Numbered from the stretch's first letter, positions 40,014-49,428 are shown. The stretch is DNA of 64,000 bases from Pseudomonas sp. VD-NE ins (GCF_031882575.1 NZ_CP134772.1:80001-144000); one strand, 5' to 3'. Notes: generated by a model from the sequence alone, not told the origin. Program-made: numbers and translations.

Positions 40014-42170
40014 GTGGAATCAGAAGTCAGTCGAGTTCAACTCAGTCATGATCCACGCGCGTTGCACGACGATCCGTTACTGGATGGCCTGCTCGCCCTT
40101 TGCATGCTCCATCAGAAACCCGCCAGCGCGGCGATGCTGACCACTGGCCTGCCGCTGCCCAAACAACGCCTGAGTGTCGAGTTGCTGCCCCGTGCGGCGG
40201 CGCGCGCCGGCCTGCAAGGTCGGGTGCTGCAGCGCAAGCTGGAAGAAATTCCGGCGATCGCCATGCCGGCACTGTTGCTGCTCAAGGATGGCCGCAGCGC
40301 CGTCCTGCTCGGCTGGCAGGGCGACAACGAAGCGCGGGTGCTGCTTAGCGAAACCGACGGCGGCGAGTCCATAGTCAGCCGCGAACTGCTCGCCGACGAT
40401 TACACCGGCAAAGTCTTCTTCGCTCAGCCGCAACACAAATTCGACGTCAACCACGGCACGCTGATTCCGCGTGCGCGCTCGTGGTTCCGCGACACCCTCA
40501 AGCGTTCGCGCTGGCTGTATGCCGATGCGATCGCCGCGAGTTTCCTGATCAACATCATCGCCATGGCCGCGCCGCTGTTCGTGATGAACGTCTACGACCG
40601 CGTGGTGCCGAACCAGGCCGAAGCGACCTTGTGGGTGCTGGCGCTGGGTATCACCGGTGCCTACATCTTCGACCTGGTCCTCAAGAGTCTGCGCGCCCTG
40701 TGCCTGGACCTGGCCGGGAAGAAAACCGACCTGATCATCTCCGCGACGCTGTTCGAGCGCATCGTCGGCATGGCCATGAAGTACCGTCCGGCGCGAGTCG
40801 GCAGCTTTGCGCAGAACATCCATGAGTTTCAGAGCCTGCGCGACTTCCTCGCCTCGCTGACCCTGACCAGCCTGATCGACCTGCCGTTCACCATCCTGAT
40901 CTTTATTGTCATCGCCATTCTCGGCGGGCATCTGGTGTGGATTCCGGTGTTGGCGTTCCCGATTGCCCTGCTGATCGGCTACGCCCTGCAGAAGCCGCTG
41001 GTGGCCACCATGGAACGCACCATGGCCCTCGGCGCCGAGCGCCAGTCGAGCCTGATCGAAACCCTCGCCGGCCTCGACGCGGTGAAGGTCAACAACGCTG
41101 AAAGCGAACGCCAGTACCAGTGGGAGCAGACCATCGGCACCCTCAGTCGCCTCGAGCTGCGGGTGAAAATGCTTTCCGGTCTGGCGATGAACATCACCCT
41201 GCTGATCCAGCAACTGGCCGGGGTGATCATGATTGTCTTCGGCGTGTACCAGATCATCGCTGGCAACCTGAGCATGGGTGGTCTGATTGCCTGCTACATG
41301 CTCAGCGGTCGCGCCCTCAGCCCGCTGGCCTCGCTGTCCGGTCTGTTGACCCGTTATCAGCAGGCACGGGTAACCATGACTTCGGTCGACCAGATGATGG
41401 AGCTGCCGCAAGAGCGCAACTTCGAAGAGCGCCCGTTGAGCCGCAAGGTTTTGCAGGGCGCGATCGAATGCCGCCAGCTCAACTTCACCTACCCGGAACA
41501 ACAGAACCCAGCGCTGAAAAACATCAACCTGGTGATCCGTCCCGGCGAGAAGATTGGCATCATCGGCCGCAGTGGCTCGGGCAAAAGCTCCCTCGCCAAA
41601 CTGCTGGTCGGCCTGTATCAGCCGGACGATGGCGCGCTGCTGGTCGACGGTGTGGATATCCGCCAGATCGACGTCAGCGAGTTGCGCTACAACATCGGCT
41701 ACGTGCCGCAAGACATCCAACTGCTGGCCGGCACCCTGCGTGACAACCTGGTCTCCGGCGCACGCTATGTAGAAGACGAGCTTGTCCTGCAGGCAGCCGA
41801 ACTGGCCGGCGTCCACGAATTCGCTCGTCTGCATCCACAAGGTTACGAGCTGCAAGTTGGCGAGCGCGGGCAGAACCTCTCCGGCGGCCAACGGCAGAAC
41901 GTCGCGCTGGCCCGGGCCTTGTTGCTCAACCCGCCGATTTTGCTGATGGACGAGCCGACCAGCGCCATGGACAACACCGGCGAAGAACGCCTCAAACAAC
42001 GCCTTGCGGCCGTGATTGAAAACAAGACCGTGGTGCTGGTGACGCACCGGGCTTCACTGTTGTCGCTGGTGGATCGTCTGCTGGTGATCGACCGTGGACA
42101 AATTCTCGCCGATGGCCCGAAAGCCGCCGTGATGGAAGCGTTGAAGAAGGGGCAGATCAGTGTTGCTTAA
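40014..42170 (+). CDS. lapB: Type I secretion ABC transporter LapB
   Basis: A 718-residue inner-membrane ABC exporter. The N-terminal C39-like domain (about 20-130) lacks the catalytic Cys and is peptidase-inactive, as in other RTX-adhesin transporters. Six TM segments lie at about 160-440 (SFLINIIAMAAPLFVMNVYDRVVPNQAEATLW). The nucleotide-binding domain has Walker A GRSGSGKSS, signature LSGGQRQ, Walker B ILLMDEPTS and the H-loop VTHR. It powers LapA secretion with LapC and LapE. I choose GTG 40014, eight bases after AAAGAG; another in-frame GTG at 40005 is possible. The stop overlaps lapC. Confidence 0.96.
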   Translation: MESEVSRVQLSHDPRALHDDPLLDGLLALCMLHQKPASAAMLTTGLPLPKQRLSVELLPRAAARAGLQGRVLQRKLEEIPAIAMPALLLLKDGRSAVLLGWQGDNEARVLLSETDGGESIVSRELLADDYTGKVFFAQPQHKFDVNHGTLIPRARSWFRDTLKRSRWLYADAIAASFLINIIAMAAPLFVMNVYDRVVPNQAEATLWVLALGITGAYIFDLVLKSLRALCLDLAGKKTDLIISATLFERIVGMAMKYRPARVGSFAQNIHEFQSLRDFLASLTLTSLIDLPFTILIFIVIAILGGHLVWIPVLAFPIALLIGYALQKPLVATMERTMALGAERQSSLIETLAGLDAVKVNNAESERQYQWEQTIGTLSRLELRVKMLSGLAMNITLLIQQLAGVIMIVFGVYQIIAGNLSMGGLIACYMLSGRALSPLASLSGLLTRYQQARVTMTSVDQMMELPQERNFEERPLSRKVLQGAIECRQLNFTYPEQQNPALKNINLVIRPGEKIGIIGRSGSGKSSLAKLLVGLYQPDDGALLVDGVDIRQIDVSELRYNIGYVPQDIQLLAGTLRDNLVSGARYVEDELVLQAAELAGVHEFARLHPQGYELQVGERGQNLSGGQRQNVALARALLLNPPILLMDEPTSAMDNTGEERLKQRLAAVIENKTVVLVTHRASLLSLVDRLLVIDRGQILADGPKAAVMEALKKGQISVA

Positions 42171-43527
42171 GTCGGGTTTCAAGGATTCGATCCGTCGCTA
42201 CTTCAAAGGCTCGGCATCGTTGCAGGGCCAGCCACTGCCGGAGGTCAACAAGGCGCTGATCGAGGACGCCCCGCGCGTCGTGCGCCTGACGATCTGGGCG
42301 ATCATCGGTTTCTTTATCTTCCTGCTGCTGTGGGCCAACTTCGCCGTGATCGACGAAGTGACCAAAGGCGACGGCAAGGCGATTCCGTCGTCGAAGATCC
42401 AGAAAATCCAGAACCTTGAGGGCGGGATCATCTCCGAACTGTTCGTCAAGGAAGGCCAGATCGTTGAAGCCGGCGCGCCGTTGATTCGCCTCGACGACAC
42501 GCGATTTGCCTCCAACGTTGGCGAAACCGAGGCCGATCGTCTGTCGATGCTGCTGCGCGTCGAGCGTCTGAGCGCTGAAGTGGATGACCGTCCCCTGAAT
42601 TTCCCTGAGGACGTGCTCAAAGCCGTGCCGGGACAGGCAAAAAGCGAAGAATCGCTGTACATCAGCCGCCGCCAGCAACTGCACGACGAGATCGGTGGTT
42701 TGCAGGAGCAGTTGATCCAGCGTCAGCAAGAGCTGCGCGAGTTCGGCTCCAAGCAAGCGCAGTATCGTCAGCAACTCGGCTTGCAGCGGCAGGAAATCAA
42801 CATGTCCGAGCCGCTGGTGGCGCAGGGCGCGGTGTCGCCGGTGGAAGTGCTACGTCTGAAGCGTGCCGAGGTGGAAACCCGTGGTCAGCTGGATGCAACG
42901 ACGCTGGCGATTCCGCGCGCCGAATCGGCGATCAAGGAAGTGCAGCGCAAGATCGACGAAACGCGTGGCAAATTCCGCAGCGAAGCGCTGACCCAACTCA
43001 ATGAGGCGCGCACCGACCTGAACAAGGCCAGCGCGACCGGCAAGGCCCTGGAAGACCGCGTCAGCCGGACGCTGGTGACATCGCCAGTGCGCGGCATCGT
43101 CAACAAACTGCTGGTCAACACCATCGGCGGGGTGATCCAGCCGGGCAGCGACATGGTCGAAATCGTCCCGCTGGATGACACCTTGCTGGTCGAAGCCAAG
43201 ATTCGTCCGCAAGACATCGCGTTCCTGCACCCGGGACAGGAAGCGATCGTCAAATTTACCGCGTACGACTACACCATCTACGGCGGGCTCAAGGCCAAGC
43301 TTGAGCAGATCGGCGCCGACACCATTACCGACGAAGACAAGAAAACCACCTACTACATCATCAAGGTGCGCACTGAGCGCAGCCACTTGGGTACCGATGA
43401 AAAGCCATTGCTGATCATCCCGGGGATGGTGGCGTCGGTGGACATCATTACCGGCAAGAAATCCGTGTTGAGCTACCTGCTCAAACCGATCATCCGCGCG
43501 CGGGCCGAGGCGTTGCACGAGCGCTAG
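42160..43527 (+). CDS. lapC: Type I secretion membrane-fusion protein LapC
   Basis: A 455-residue HlyD-type adaptor. One TM segment is at about 44-66 (LTIWAIIGFFIFLLLWANFAVI), then the lipoyl half IPSSKIQKIQNLEGGIISELFVKEGQIVEAGAPLIRLD. A long coiled-coil hairpin at about 130-290 is rich in Glu/Gln/Arg. The second lipoyl half (VTSPVRGIVNKLLVNTIGGVIQPG) leads into the beta-barrel and the HlyD signature near the end (LIIPGMVASVDIITGKKSVLSYLLKPI). The GTG start lies within lapB, preceded by AAGGGG, so translation is coupled. It joins LapB to LapE for LapA export. Confidence 0.95.
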   Translation: MLLKSGFKDSIRRYFKGSASLQGQPLPEVNKALIEDAPRVVRLTIWAIIGFFIFLLLWANFAVIDEVTKGDGKAIPSSKIQKIQNLEGGIISELFVKEGQIVEAGAPLIRLDDTRFASNVGETEADRLSMLLRVERLSAEVDDRPLNFPEDVLKAVPGQAKSEESLYISRRQQLHDEIGGLQEQLIQRQQELREFGSKQAQYRQQLGLQRQEINMSEPLVAQGAVSPVEVLRLKRAEVETRGQLDATTLAIPRAESAIKEVQRKIDETRGKFRSEALTQLNEARTDLNKASATGKALEDRVSRTLVTSPVRGIVNKLLVNTIGGVIQPGSDMVEIVPLDDTLLVEAKIRPQDIAFLHPGQEAIVKFTAYDYTIYGGLKAKLEQIGADTITDEDKKTTYYIIKVRTERSHLGTDEKPLLIIPGMVASVDIITGKKSVLSYLLKPIIRARAEALHER

Positions 43528-43550
43528 ATCTTCGTTGGTCTTTCTGGCCT

Positions 43551-43660
43551 CATCGCTGGCAAGTCGAATCGTCGCACCGCAGCTCCCACAAGTTTCTGTG
43601 TCGGACACATGTTAGTGTTCCAGCCGAGAAACCTGTGGGAGCTGGCTTGCCAGCGATGGC
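43551..43660. repeat. REPIN, CATCGCTGGCAAG class
   Basis: Inverted REP copies (CATCGCTGGCAAGTC...CAGCTCCCACA and TGTGGGAGCTGGCTTGCCAGCGATG) surround about 40 bases. It lies downstream of lapC and may double as its terminator. Its class differs from that at 9844-9936 but matches the copy inside the nodT-like gene at 50517. Confidence 0.88.
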
Positions 43661-43743
43661 GGCAGCCAAAACACCACATGCCTGTCAGGAAGTGACAAAA
43701 ACCGTCACTCACCATCCAGTCCATTCCTCACCATTCGCCATAT

Positions 43744-43788
43744 CGTTATTCAATAACGGTATTTAATCTCCAGTTCTTATAGCTATAA
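43744..43788 (+). promoter_or_regulatory. AT-rich palindromes before the TauD-like gene
   Basis: CGTTATT-C-AATAACG (43744-43758) and the perfect 12-base palindrome TTATAGCTATAA (43777-43788) lie 126-170 bases before the start codon. They are plausible operator/promoter elements, perhaps for sulphur-starvation control, but no known consensus was matched. Confidence 0.35.
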
Positions 43789-43913
43789 AGTCATCCCCCT
43801 GCGTACCTGCCGACCAATCGGCGCGCCGCACGACCTGAACCAACACGCAATCCAGCGTGAGTGTCTGATCGACGAGCGCGCCCGTGAGCGTGCCGTGCGT
43901 GGGAGATGGAAAG

Positions 43914-44810
43914 ATGTCCGCAGCTACTGCTTCCCCAAGCGCCGCGACCGCCGCGCCGCAAACCTTTGAAATCCGCCCGTTCAGCGGTGCCGTCGGCGCC
44001 GAAATCATTGGCCTCGACCTCACCCGGCCGATCAATGATCAGGACTTTGCGCGCATCCATCGCGCGCACCTGGATCACCACGTCGTGGTATTCCGTGACC
44101 AGCAAATTACCCCGCAACAGCAGATCGACTTCAGCCGCCGCTTCGGCGTGTTGCAGATCCATGTGCTCAAGCAGTTCCTGCTGGCCGATCACCCGGAAAT
44201 CCTCATCGTTTCCAACATCATCGAAAACGGCCAGAACATCGGCCTCGGCGATGCCGGCAAGTTTTGGCACTCCGACCTCTCCTATAAAGAGCTGCCAAGC
44301 CTCGGCTCGATGCTCCACGCGCAGGAGTTGCCGTCCGAGGGTGGCGACACCCTGTTCGCCGATATGCACAAAGCCTGGGACAGCTTGCCCGAGGCCTTGC
44401 GCAAAGCTGTTGAAGGTCGTTCGGCCGCGCATTCCTACACCGCCCGCTACAGCGAAACCAAATTCGAAGGCAACTGGCGCCCGACCCTGACCCCGGAGCA
44501 ACTGGCTCAGGTTGCGGAAGTGGTGCATCCGGTGGTGCGTACGCACCCGGAAAACGGCCGCAAGGCGTTGTTCGTCAGCGAAGGTTTCACCACACGCATC
44601 GTCGGCCTGCCGGATGACGAGAGCCAGCAACTGCTGAGCGAGCTCTACGCCCACAGCGTGCTGCCGCAAAACATCTACCGCCATCAGTGGCAGCCTCACG
44701 ATCTGGTGTTCTGGGATAACCGTTCGCTGATCCATCTCGCCGCCGGCTGCCCGGCGCACCTGCGCCGCAAGCTGTATCGCACAACCATTCAGGGCGATGC
44801 GCCTTTCTGA
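43914..44810 (+). CDS. TauD/TfdA-family Fe(II)/2-oxoglutarate dioxygenase
   Basis: A 298-residue soluble enzyme. The Fe(II) ligands appear as HSD in FWHSDLSYKELPS and the distal His in RSLIHLAAG; the 2-oxoglutarate-binding Arg is in RRKLYRTTIQG near the C-terminus. Members oxidise taurine, alkylsulfonates, alkyl sulfates, 2,4-D or similar compounds, releasing sulfite or breaking ethers. The ABC ATPase and permease downstream point to uptake and oxidation of an organosulfur or related compound. The ATG at 43914 follows GGGAGATGGAAAG; an in-frame ATG is not preferred upstream. I do not name it tauD because the substrate is uncertain. Confidence 0.88.
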   Translation: MSAATASPSAATAAPQTFEIRPFSGAVGAEIIGLDLTRPINDQDFARIHRAHLDHHVVVFRDQQITPQQQIDFSRRFGVLQIHVLKQFLLADHPEILIVSNIIENGQNIGLGDAGKFWHSDLSYKELPSLGSMLHAQELPSEGGDTLFADMHKAWDSLPEALRKAVEGRSAAHSYTARYSETKFEGNWRPTLTPEQLAQVAEVVHPVVRTHPENGRKALFVSEGFTTRIVGLPDDESQQLLSELYAHSVLPQNIYRHQWQPHDLVFWDNRSLIHLAAGCPAHLRRKLYRTTIQGDAPF

Positions 44811-44832
44811 TTCGCCGGAGATTGATCAAATC

Positions 44833-45693
44833 ATGAATGCTCCCTTGCCAGGCCACGCGGCCAGCAACCCGATCGCCCGCAGCGACGCGCTGCTGGCGGT
44901 CGATCATGTCAGCCTCGAATACCGCACGCCGCAACGTGTGGTGCGCGCCACCCACCAGGTCAGTTTTGAAATCGATCCGGCCGATCGCTACGTGCTGCTC
45001 GGCCCATCCGGATGCGGCAAGTCCACCTTGCTCAAAGCAGTCGCCGGGTTCATTCAGCCGTGTGAAGGCGAGATCCGTCTGCAAGGCCAGCGCGTCGACG
45101 CGCCGGGGCCGGACCGGATCGTGGTGTTTCAGGAATTCGATCAGCTGCCGCCGTGGAAAACCGTTAAACAGAACGTGATGTTTCCGCTGCTCGCGTCGCG
45201 AACGCTGAAGAAAAAAGAAGCCGAAGAACGCGCGCTGCACTATCTGGAAAAAGTCGGGCTGGCAGCGTTCGCCGATGCTTATCCGCACACCTTGTCTGGC
45301 GGCATGAAAGCGCGCGTGGCGATTGCCCGGGCGTTGGCGATGCAGCCGAAGATCCTCTTGATGGACGAGCCGTTCGCCGCGCTCGATGCACTGACCCGAC
45401 GCAAGATGCAGGAAGAATTGCTGCTGCTCTGGGAAGAGGTGCGCTTCACTCTGCTGTTCGTTACCCACTCGATTGAAGAGGCGTTGGTGGTCGGCAATCG
45501 CATCCTGCTGTTGTCGCCGCATCCCGGCCGAGTGCGCGCCGAAGTGCACAGCCATCAATACGATCTGCACAGCCTCGGTGGTGTGGCGTTTCAGGAATCG
45601 GCGCGGCGCATTCATCGTCTGCTGTTCGATGAAGGCCAGTCGCCGGAAACCGAGCGTGACCACGACTTCAACGACATTCGCATCGCCTATTGA
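44833..45693 (+). CDS. ABC transporter ATPase, nitrate/sulfonate/taurine type
   Basis: A 286-residue ATPase of the SsuB/TauB family. Walker A is GPSGCGKST, the Q-loop lies in VVFQEFDQLPPWKTVKQNV, the signature is LSGGMKARVAIARAL, Walker B is ILLMDEPFAALD, and the H-loop is FVTHSIEEAL. The segment LPPWKTVKQNV is typical of this importer family. The gene starts 22 bases after the dioxygenase and ends 20 bases before the permease, so the three form an operon. The N-terminal ~25 residues before the ATPase fold are variable; GGAG lies somewhat far upstream of the chosen ATG. Confidence 0.9.
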   Translation: MNAPLPGHAASNPIARSDALLAVDHVSLEYRTPQRVVRATHQVSFEIDPADRYVLLGPSGCGKSTLLKAVAGFIQPCEGEIRLQGQRVDAPGPDRIVVFQEFDQLPPWKTVKQNVMFPLLASRTLKKKEAEERALHYLEKVGLAAFADAYPHTLSGGMKARVAIARALAMQPKILLMDEPFAALDALTRRKMQEELLLLWEEVRFTLLFVTHSIEEALVVGNRILLLSPHPGRVRAEVHSHQYDLHSLGGVAFQESARRIHRLLFDEGQSPETERDHDFNDIRIAY

Positions 45694-45713
45694 GCGGCCA
45701 GGAGGACTACCCG

Positions 45714-46580
45714 ATGAGCCATTCATCATCTGTGCGTGAAGAATTCGAAATTGTGCTGGAGCCGCTGACCGAAGTGCCGGTCGAGCGTGAGCTGTCCCTC
45801 GGCACGCGGCTGTGGCAACAGGGCTGGTTGCGTAAAGGCCTGATCCCGATTGTGTTGGCGGTGCTGTGGGAAGTGGTCGCGCGGATCCAGAACAATGACC
45901 TGATGCTGCCGAGTTTCCTGCAGACCAGCCACGCGCTGTTCGAGGGTCTGCTCAGCGGTGAGCTGCTGGCCAAGGTGTGGATATCGCTGGTGGTGCTGAT
46001 CAAGGGTTATCTGATCGGCATCGTTTTGGCGTTTGCCCTGACCACGTTGGCCGTATCGACGCAGTTGGGCCGTGATCTGTTGAGCACGATGACCTCGATG
46101 TTCAACCCGTTGCCGGCGATTGCCCTGCTGCCGCTGGCGCTGCTGTGGTTTGGTCTGGGGCAGAACAGCCTGATTTTCGTGTTGGTGCATTCGGTGTTGT
46201 GGGCGCTGGCGTTGAACACCTATGCGGGGTTTCTCGGGGTTTCCGAGACGTTGCGTATGGCTGGGCGCAATTATGGTTTGAAGGGCTTGCGGCTGGTGCT
46301 GTTCATCCTGATTCCGGCGGCGCTGCCGTCGATTCTGGCCGGGCTGAAGATCGGTTGGGCGTTTGCCTGGCGCACCTTGATCGCGGCGGAACTGGTGTTT
46401 GGTGCGACCAGTGGCAAGGGTGGGCTGGGTTGGTACATCTTTCAGAATCGCAATGAGCTGTATACCGACAAGGTGTTTGCCGGGTTGGCGGTGGTGATTT
46501 TGATCGGGTTGCTGGTGGAGAATCTGGTGTTCGATACGCTGGAGCGGGTGACGGTTAAGCGTTGGGGGATGCAGCGCTGA
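45714..46580 (+). CDS. ABC transporter permease, SsuC/TauC type
   Basis: A 288-residue inner-membrane permease. A cytoplasmic N-terminus of about 45 residues is followed by six TM segments (for example LIPIVLAVLWEVVARI and LIAAELVFGATSGKGGLGWYI). The EAA-like loop is around RMAGRNYGLKGLRLVLFILIPAALPSILAGLKIGWAFAWRTLIAAELV. The ATG follows AGGAGG at ideal spacing. It should pair with the ATPase upstream. No periplasmic binding protein gene lies next to it: the LysR gene comes after a REPIN. The binding protein must be elsewhere in the genome. Confidence 0.9.
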   Translation: MSHSSSVREEFEIVLEPLTEVPVERELSLGTRLWQQGWLRKGLIPIVLAVLWEVVARIQNNDLMLPSFLQTSHALFEGLLSGELLAKVWISLVVLIKGYLIGIVLAFALTTLAVSTQLGRDLLSTMTSMFNPLPAIALLPLALLWFGLGQNSLIFVLVHSVLWALALNTYAGFLGVSETLRMAGRNYGLKGLRLVLFILIPAALPSILAGLKIGWAFAWRTLIAAELVFGATSGKGGLGWYIFQNRNELYTDKVFAGLAVVILIGLLVENLVFDTLERVTVKRWGMQR

Positions 46581-46604
46581 AATGTTGGGCGGCTGGGCTG
46601 GCCT

Positions 46605-46671
46605 CTTCGCGAGCAAGCTCGCTCCCACAGGGGAGTGCATACCAAGTGTGGGAGCGAGCTTGCTCGCGAAG
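46605..46671. repeat. Compact REPIN, GAGCAAGCTCGCTCCCAC class
   Basis: Inverted REPs of the same class as 9844-9936, here with only about 20 bases between them. It follows the permease stop by 25 bases and could end that transcript. Confidence 0.88.
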
Positions 46672-46755
46672 GCGTCGGTCAGATCAACACCTAGTCTGAA
46701 AGATGTTTGCTAGCATTGCACCCAGATCAATCCTGATCCGTCATGAGTGCTCAGT

Positions 46756-47673
46756 ATGCAACTCCCGGACATGAACCTTCTGGTCGCCCTCGACGCCTTG
46801 CTCGACGAGGGCAGTGTGGTCGGCGCTGCACGGCGGATGAATCTCAGTCCGGCCGCCATGAGCCGCACCTTGACGCGGATCCGCGAAGCCATTGGCGATC
46901 CGATTCTGGTGCGCGCCGGCCGAGGCCTGGTGCCAACGCCCAAGGCGCTGGAACTGCGCGAACAGGTGCGCGACGTGGTCGAGCAAGCCGCGCTGCTGTT
47001 CCGCTCGGCCGACTCGGTGGAACTGGGCACACTGCGCCGGCGCTTCAGCATCCGCGCCAATGATTTTTTCATTGGTGTGTATGGCGGCAAGCTGTTCGAT
47101 ACCCTCGATCAACTCGCGCCGCACTGCGAGTTGCGCTTCGTTCCGGAAGGCGATGGCGATGATGAAGCGCTGCGCGAGGGGCGCATCGATCTGAGCGTCA
47201 GCAACACTCGGCCGGTTACCCCGGAAGTCAAAGTGCAAAACCTTTTCTCAACCCATTTCGTTGGCTTGGTACGTGAAGACCATCCACTGCTCGATGGCGA
47301 AATCACCGCCGAGCGCTACGCCGGGTTTTCCCATATCAGCATGTCGCGCCGTGGCATCGCTCGCGGCCCCATCGACACGGCGCTGAATGCGCTGGGCCTG
47401 GAGCGGCGCGTGGCGGTGATTGCGCCGAGTTTCCATGCGGCGATGTTTGCCTTGCCGGATTCCGACCTGATCCTGCCAGTGCCCAAGGAAGCGTTGCTGA
47501 GTGTGCGCCGGCTCGGTTTGAAACTGCGTTCGTTCGACCTGCCAATCCCGTTGCCGACGCTGATGCTGACCCAGGCCTGGCACCCGCGTTTCGACAAGGA
47601 TCCGGCACACCGCTGGCTGCGCGAAACCCTCAAGGCCTGCTGCGACGAAACCTGGCTGGCTGCACAACCCTAA
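46756..47673 (+). CDS. LysR-family transcriptional regulator
   Basis: A 305-residue LysR regulator. The N-terminal helix-turn-helix is DMNLLVALDALLDEGSVVGAARRMNLSPAAMSRTLTRIREAIGDPILVRAGRGLVPTPKA (about 6-65). The co-inducer domain runs from RRRFSIRANDFF to about 300. The wing motif is of the NodD/NahR/LinR subgroup. I choose the ATG at 46756; a GTG at 46747 is an alternative, and neither has a strong ribosome-binding site. It is followed by a REP hairpin and then an EmrAB-like efflux operon on the same strand, which it may control. Confidence 0.9.
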   Translation: MQLPDMNLLVALDALLDEGSVVGAARRMNLSPAAMSRTLTRIREAIGDPILVRAGRGLVPTPKALELREQVRDVVEQAALLFRSADSVELGTLRRRFSIRANDFFIGVYGGKLFDTLDQLAPHCELRFVPEGDGDDEALREGRIDLSVSNTRPVTPEVKVQNLFSTHFVGLVREDHPLLDGEITAERYAGFSHISMSRRGIARGPIDTALNALGLERRVAVIAPSFHAAMFALPDSDLILPVPKEALLSVRRLGLKLRSFDLPIPLPTLMLTQAWHPRFDKDPAHRWLRETLKACCDETWLAAQP

Positions 47674-47676
47674 GAT

Positions 47677-47754
47677 CAAAAGATCGCAGCCTTCGGCAGC
47701 TCCTACATTGGAATGCATATCCCTGTAGGAGCTGCCGAAGGCTGCGATCTTTTG
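47677..47754. repeat. REPIN/hairpin, CAAAAGATCGCAGCC class
   Basis: A perfect 30-base inverted repeat (CAAAAGATCGCAGCCTTCGG... and its inverse ending TGCGATCTTTTG) with an 18-base loop. This third REP class differs from the other two. It ends in a T-rich run and should act as a terminator for the LysR gene. Confidence 0.87.
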
Positions 47755-47863
47755 CTTTTAACAATTGCGTCTGACGCACTTATAAGCTGCCAATAAGTCA
47801 ATTTTCGTCATTGCCAAGCCCGACTAAGATGCTCCGGTATTTTTCCCTCCGGAGTGTGTATTC

Positions 47864-49402
47864 ATGACATCCCTGACGGCGGCAGCGCCCATCGCTGTGG
47901 CCAGCCCGGCGAAGGCGGCCACGCCACCGGTATTCGGGGCGCGGATCATCATCGGCCTGGTCGGCGTGCTGCTGGCGGTGCTGGTGTCGGGCCTCAATGA
48001 GATGGTGACCAAGGTCGCCCTCGCCGATATTCGCGGCGCGCTGCACATCGGCTACGACGAAGGCACCTGGCTGGTTGCCAGCTACACCGCCACCTCGGTC
48101 GCGGCCATGGCCTTCGCGCCATGGTGTTCGGTGACCTTCTCGCTGCGCCGCTTCACCCTCTGTGCGATCGGCCTGTTCACCTTGCTCGGGGTGCTGTGCC
48201 CGTTCGCGCCGAATTACGAAAGTCTGCTGCTGATGCGCATCCTGCAAGGCCTGGCCGGCGGTGCATTGCCGCCGATGCTGATGACCGTCGCCCTGCGTTT
48301 TCTGCCCGCCAATATCAAGCTCTATGGCCTGGCCGGCTACGCACTGACGGCGACATTCGGCCCGGGCCTCGGCACGCCGCTGGCTGGTTTGTGGACGGAA
48401 TACGTCGGTTGGCAATGGACGTTCTGGCAAATCATCGTGCCGTGCCTGATCGCCATGGCGATGGTCGCGTGGGGCATTCCGCAGGACCCGCTGCGTTTGG
48501 AGCGCCTCAAATCGTTCAACTGGAAAGGCCTGCTATTGGGCTTTCCGGCAATTTGCATGCTGGTGATCGGCCTGTTGCAGGGCAATCGCCTGGATTGGTT
48601 CGAGTCGAGCCTGATCTGTGGATTGCTCGGCGCCGGCTCGCTGCTGCTGGTGGCGTTTCTGATCAACGAGTGGTCGCAGCCGATTCCGTTTTTCAAATTG
48701 CAGATGCTCGGCATCCGCAACCTTTCTTTCGCCTTGATGACGTTGGCCGGTGTGCTGATAGTTCTGCAGGCGGTGGTGTTGATTCCGTCGAGTTATCTGG
48801 CACAGGTGCAGGGTTATCGGCCGGCGCAGACCGCACCGATCATGCTGATCGCCGCATTGCCACAACTGATTGCGCTGCCGTTGGTGGCAGCGTTGTGCAA
48901 CCTGCGCTGGGTCGATTGCCGCTGGGTGCTTGGCATGGGTTTGAGCATGTTGACGCTGTCCTGCCTGGGCGGATCGCTGCTGACTTCAGAATGGATTCGC
49001 GACAATTTCTACGTCCTGCAATGGCTGCAGATCTTCGGTCAGCCGATGTCGGTGTTGCCGCTGTTGATGTTGTCCACCGGCAGCATCCAGCCGCAGGACG
49101 GGCCGTTCGCCTCCGCGTGGTTCAACACGGTGAAAGGCTTGGCGGCCGTGGTCGCTACCGGGGTGATCGAAGCGCTGACCACCGCGCGTCTGCATTTCCA
49201 CTCGACCATGTTGGTCGACAGCCTCGGCAATTCGCCGCTGGCCGACCGTAGCGATCCGGGCCTCGCCCATCGCCTGCACGAACAAGCCGTGGTGCTGACT
49301 TCTTCCGATCTCTATGTGTGCATGGCCGGCGTCGCGGTGGCGCTGATCCTGCTGATTTTCTGGCTGCCGACGCGGATCTTTCCGCCGCGCGCGCCGACCT
49401 GA
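47864..49402 (+). CDS. DHA2-type MFS drug:H+ antiporter (EmrB-like)
   Basis: A 512-residue transporter with about 14 predicted TM segments. Motif A-like and motif C-like regions are seen near the start: DEGTWLVASYTATSVAAMAFAPW, then RILQGLAGGALPPMLM and GYALTATFGPGLGTPLAGLW. The last TM (CMAGVAVALILLIFWLPTRIF) ends shortly before the stop. A periplasmic adaptor and an outer-membrane factor follow immediately, making a complete tripartite efflux pump of EmrAB-TolC type. The ATG follows GGAG. Substrates are likely hydrophobic drugs or metabolites, from the family. Confidence 0.92.
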   Translation: MTSLTAAAPIAVASPAKAATPPVFGARIIIGLVGVLLAVLVSGLNEMVTKVALADIRGALHIGYDEGTWLVASYTATSVAAMAFAPWCSVTFSLRRFTLCAIGLFTLLGVLCPFAPNYESLLLMRILQGLAGGALPPMLMTVALRFLPANIKLYGLAGYALTATFGPGLGTPLAGLWTEYVGWQWTFWQIIVPCLIAMAMVAWGIPQDPLRLERLKSFNWKGLLLGFPAICMLVIGLLQGNRLDWFESSLICGLLGAGSLLLVAFLINEWSQPIPFFKLQMLGIRNLSFALMTLAGVLIVLQAVVLIPSSYLAQVQGYRPAQTAPIMLIAALPQLIALPLVAALCNLRWVDCRWVLGMGLSMLTLSCLGGSLLTSEWIRDNFYVLQWLQIFGQPMSVLPLLMLSTGSIQPQDGPFASAWFNTVKGLAAVVATGVIEALTTARLHFHSTMLVDSLGNSPLADRSDPGLAHRLHEQAVVLTSSDLYVCMAGVAVALILLIFWLPTRIFPPRAPT

Positions 49403-49428
49403 TTGCTTCACTGAAACAGAAGGTTTTT

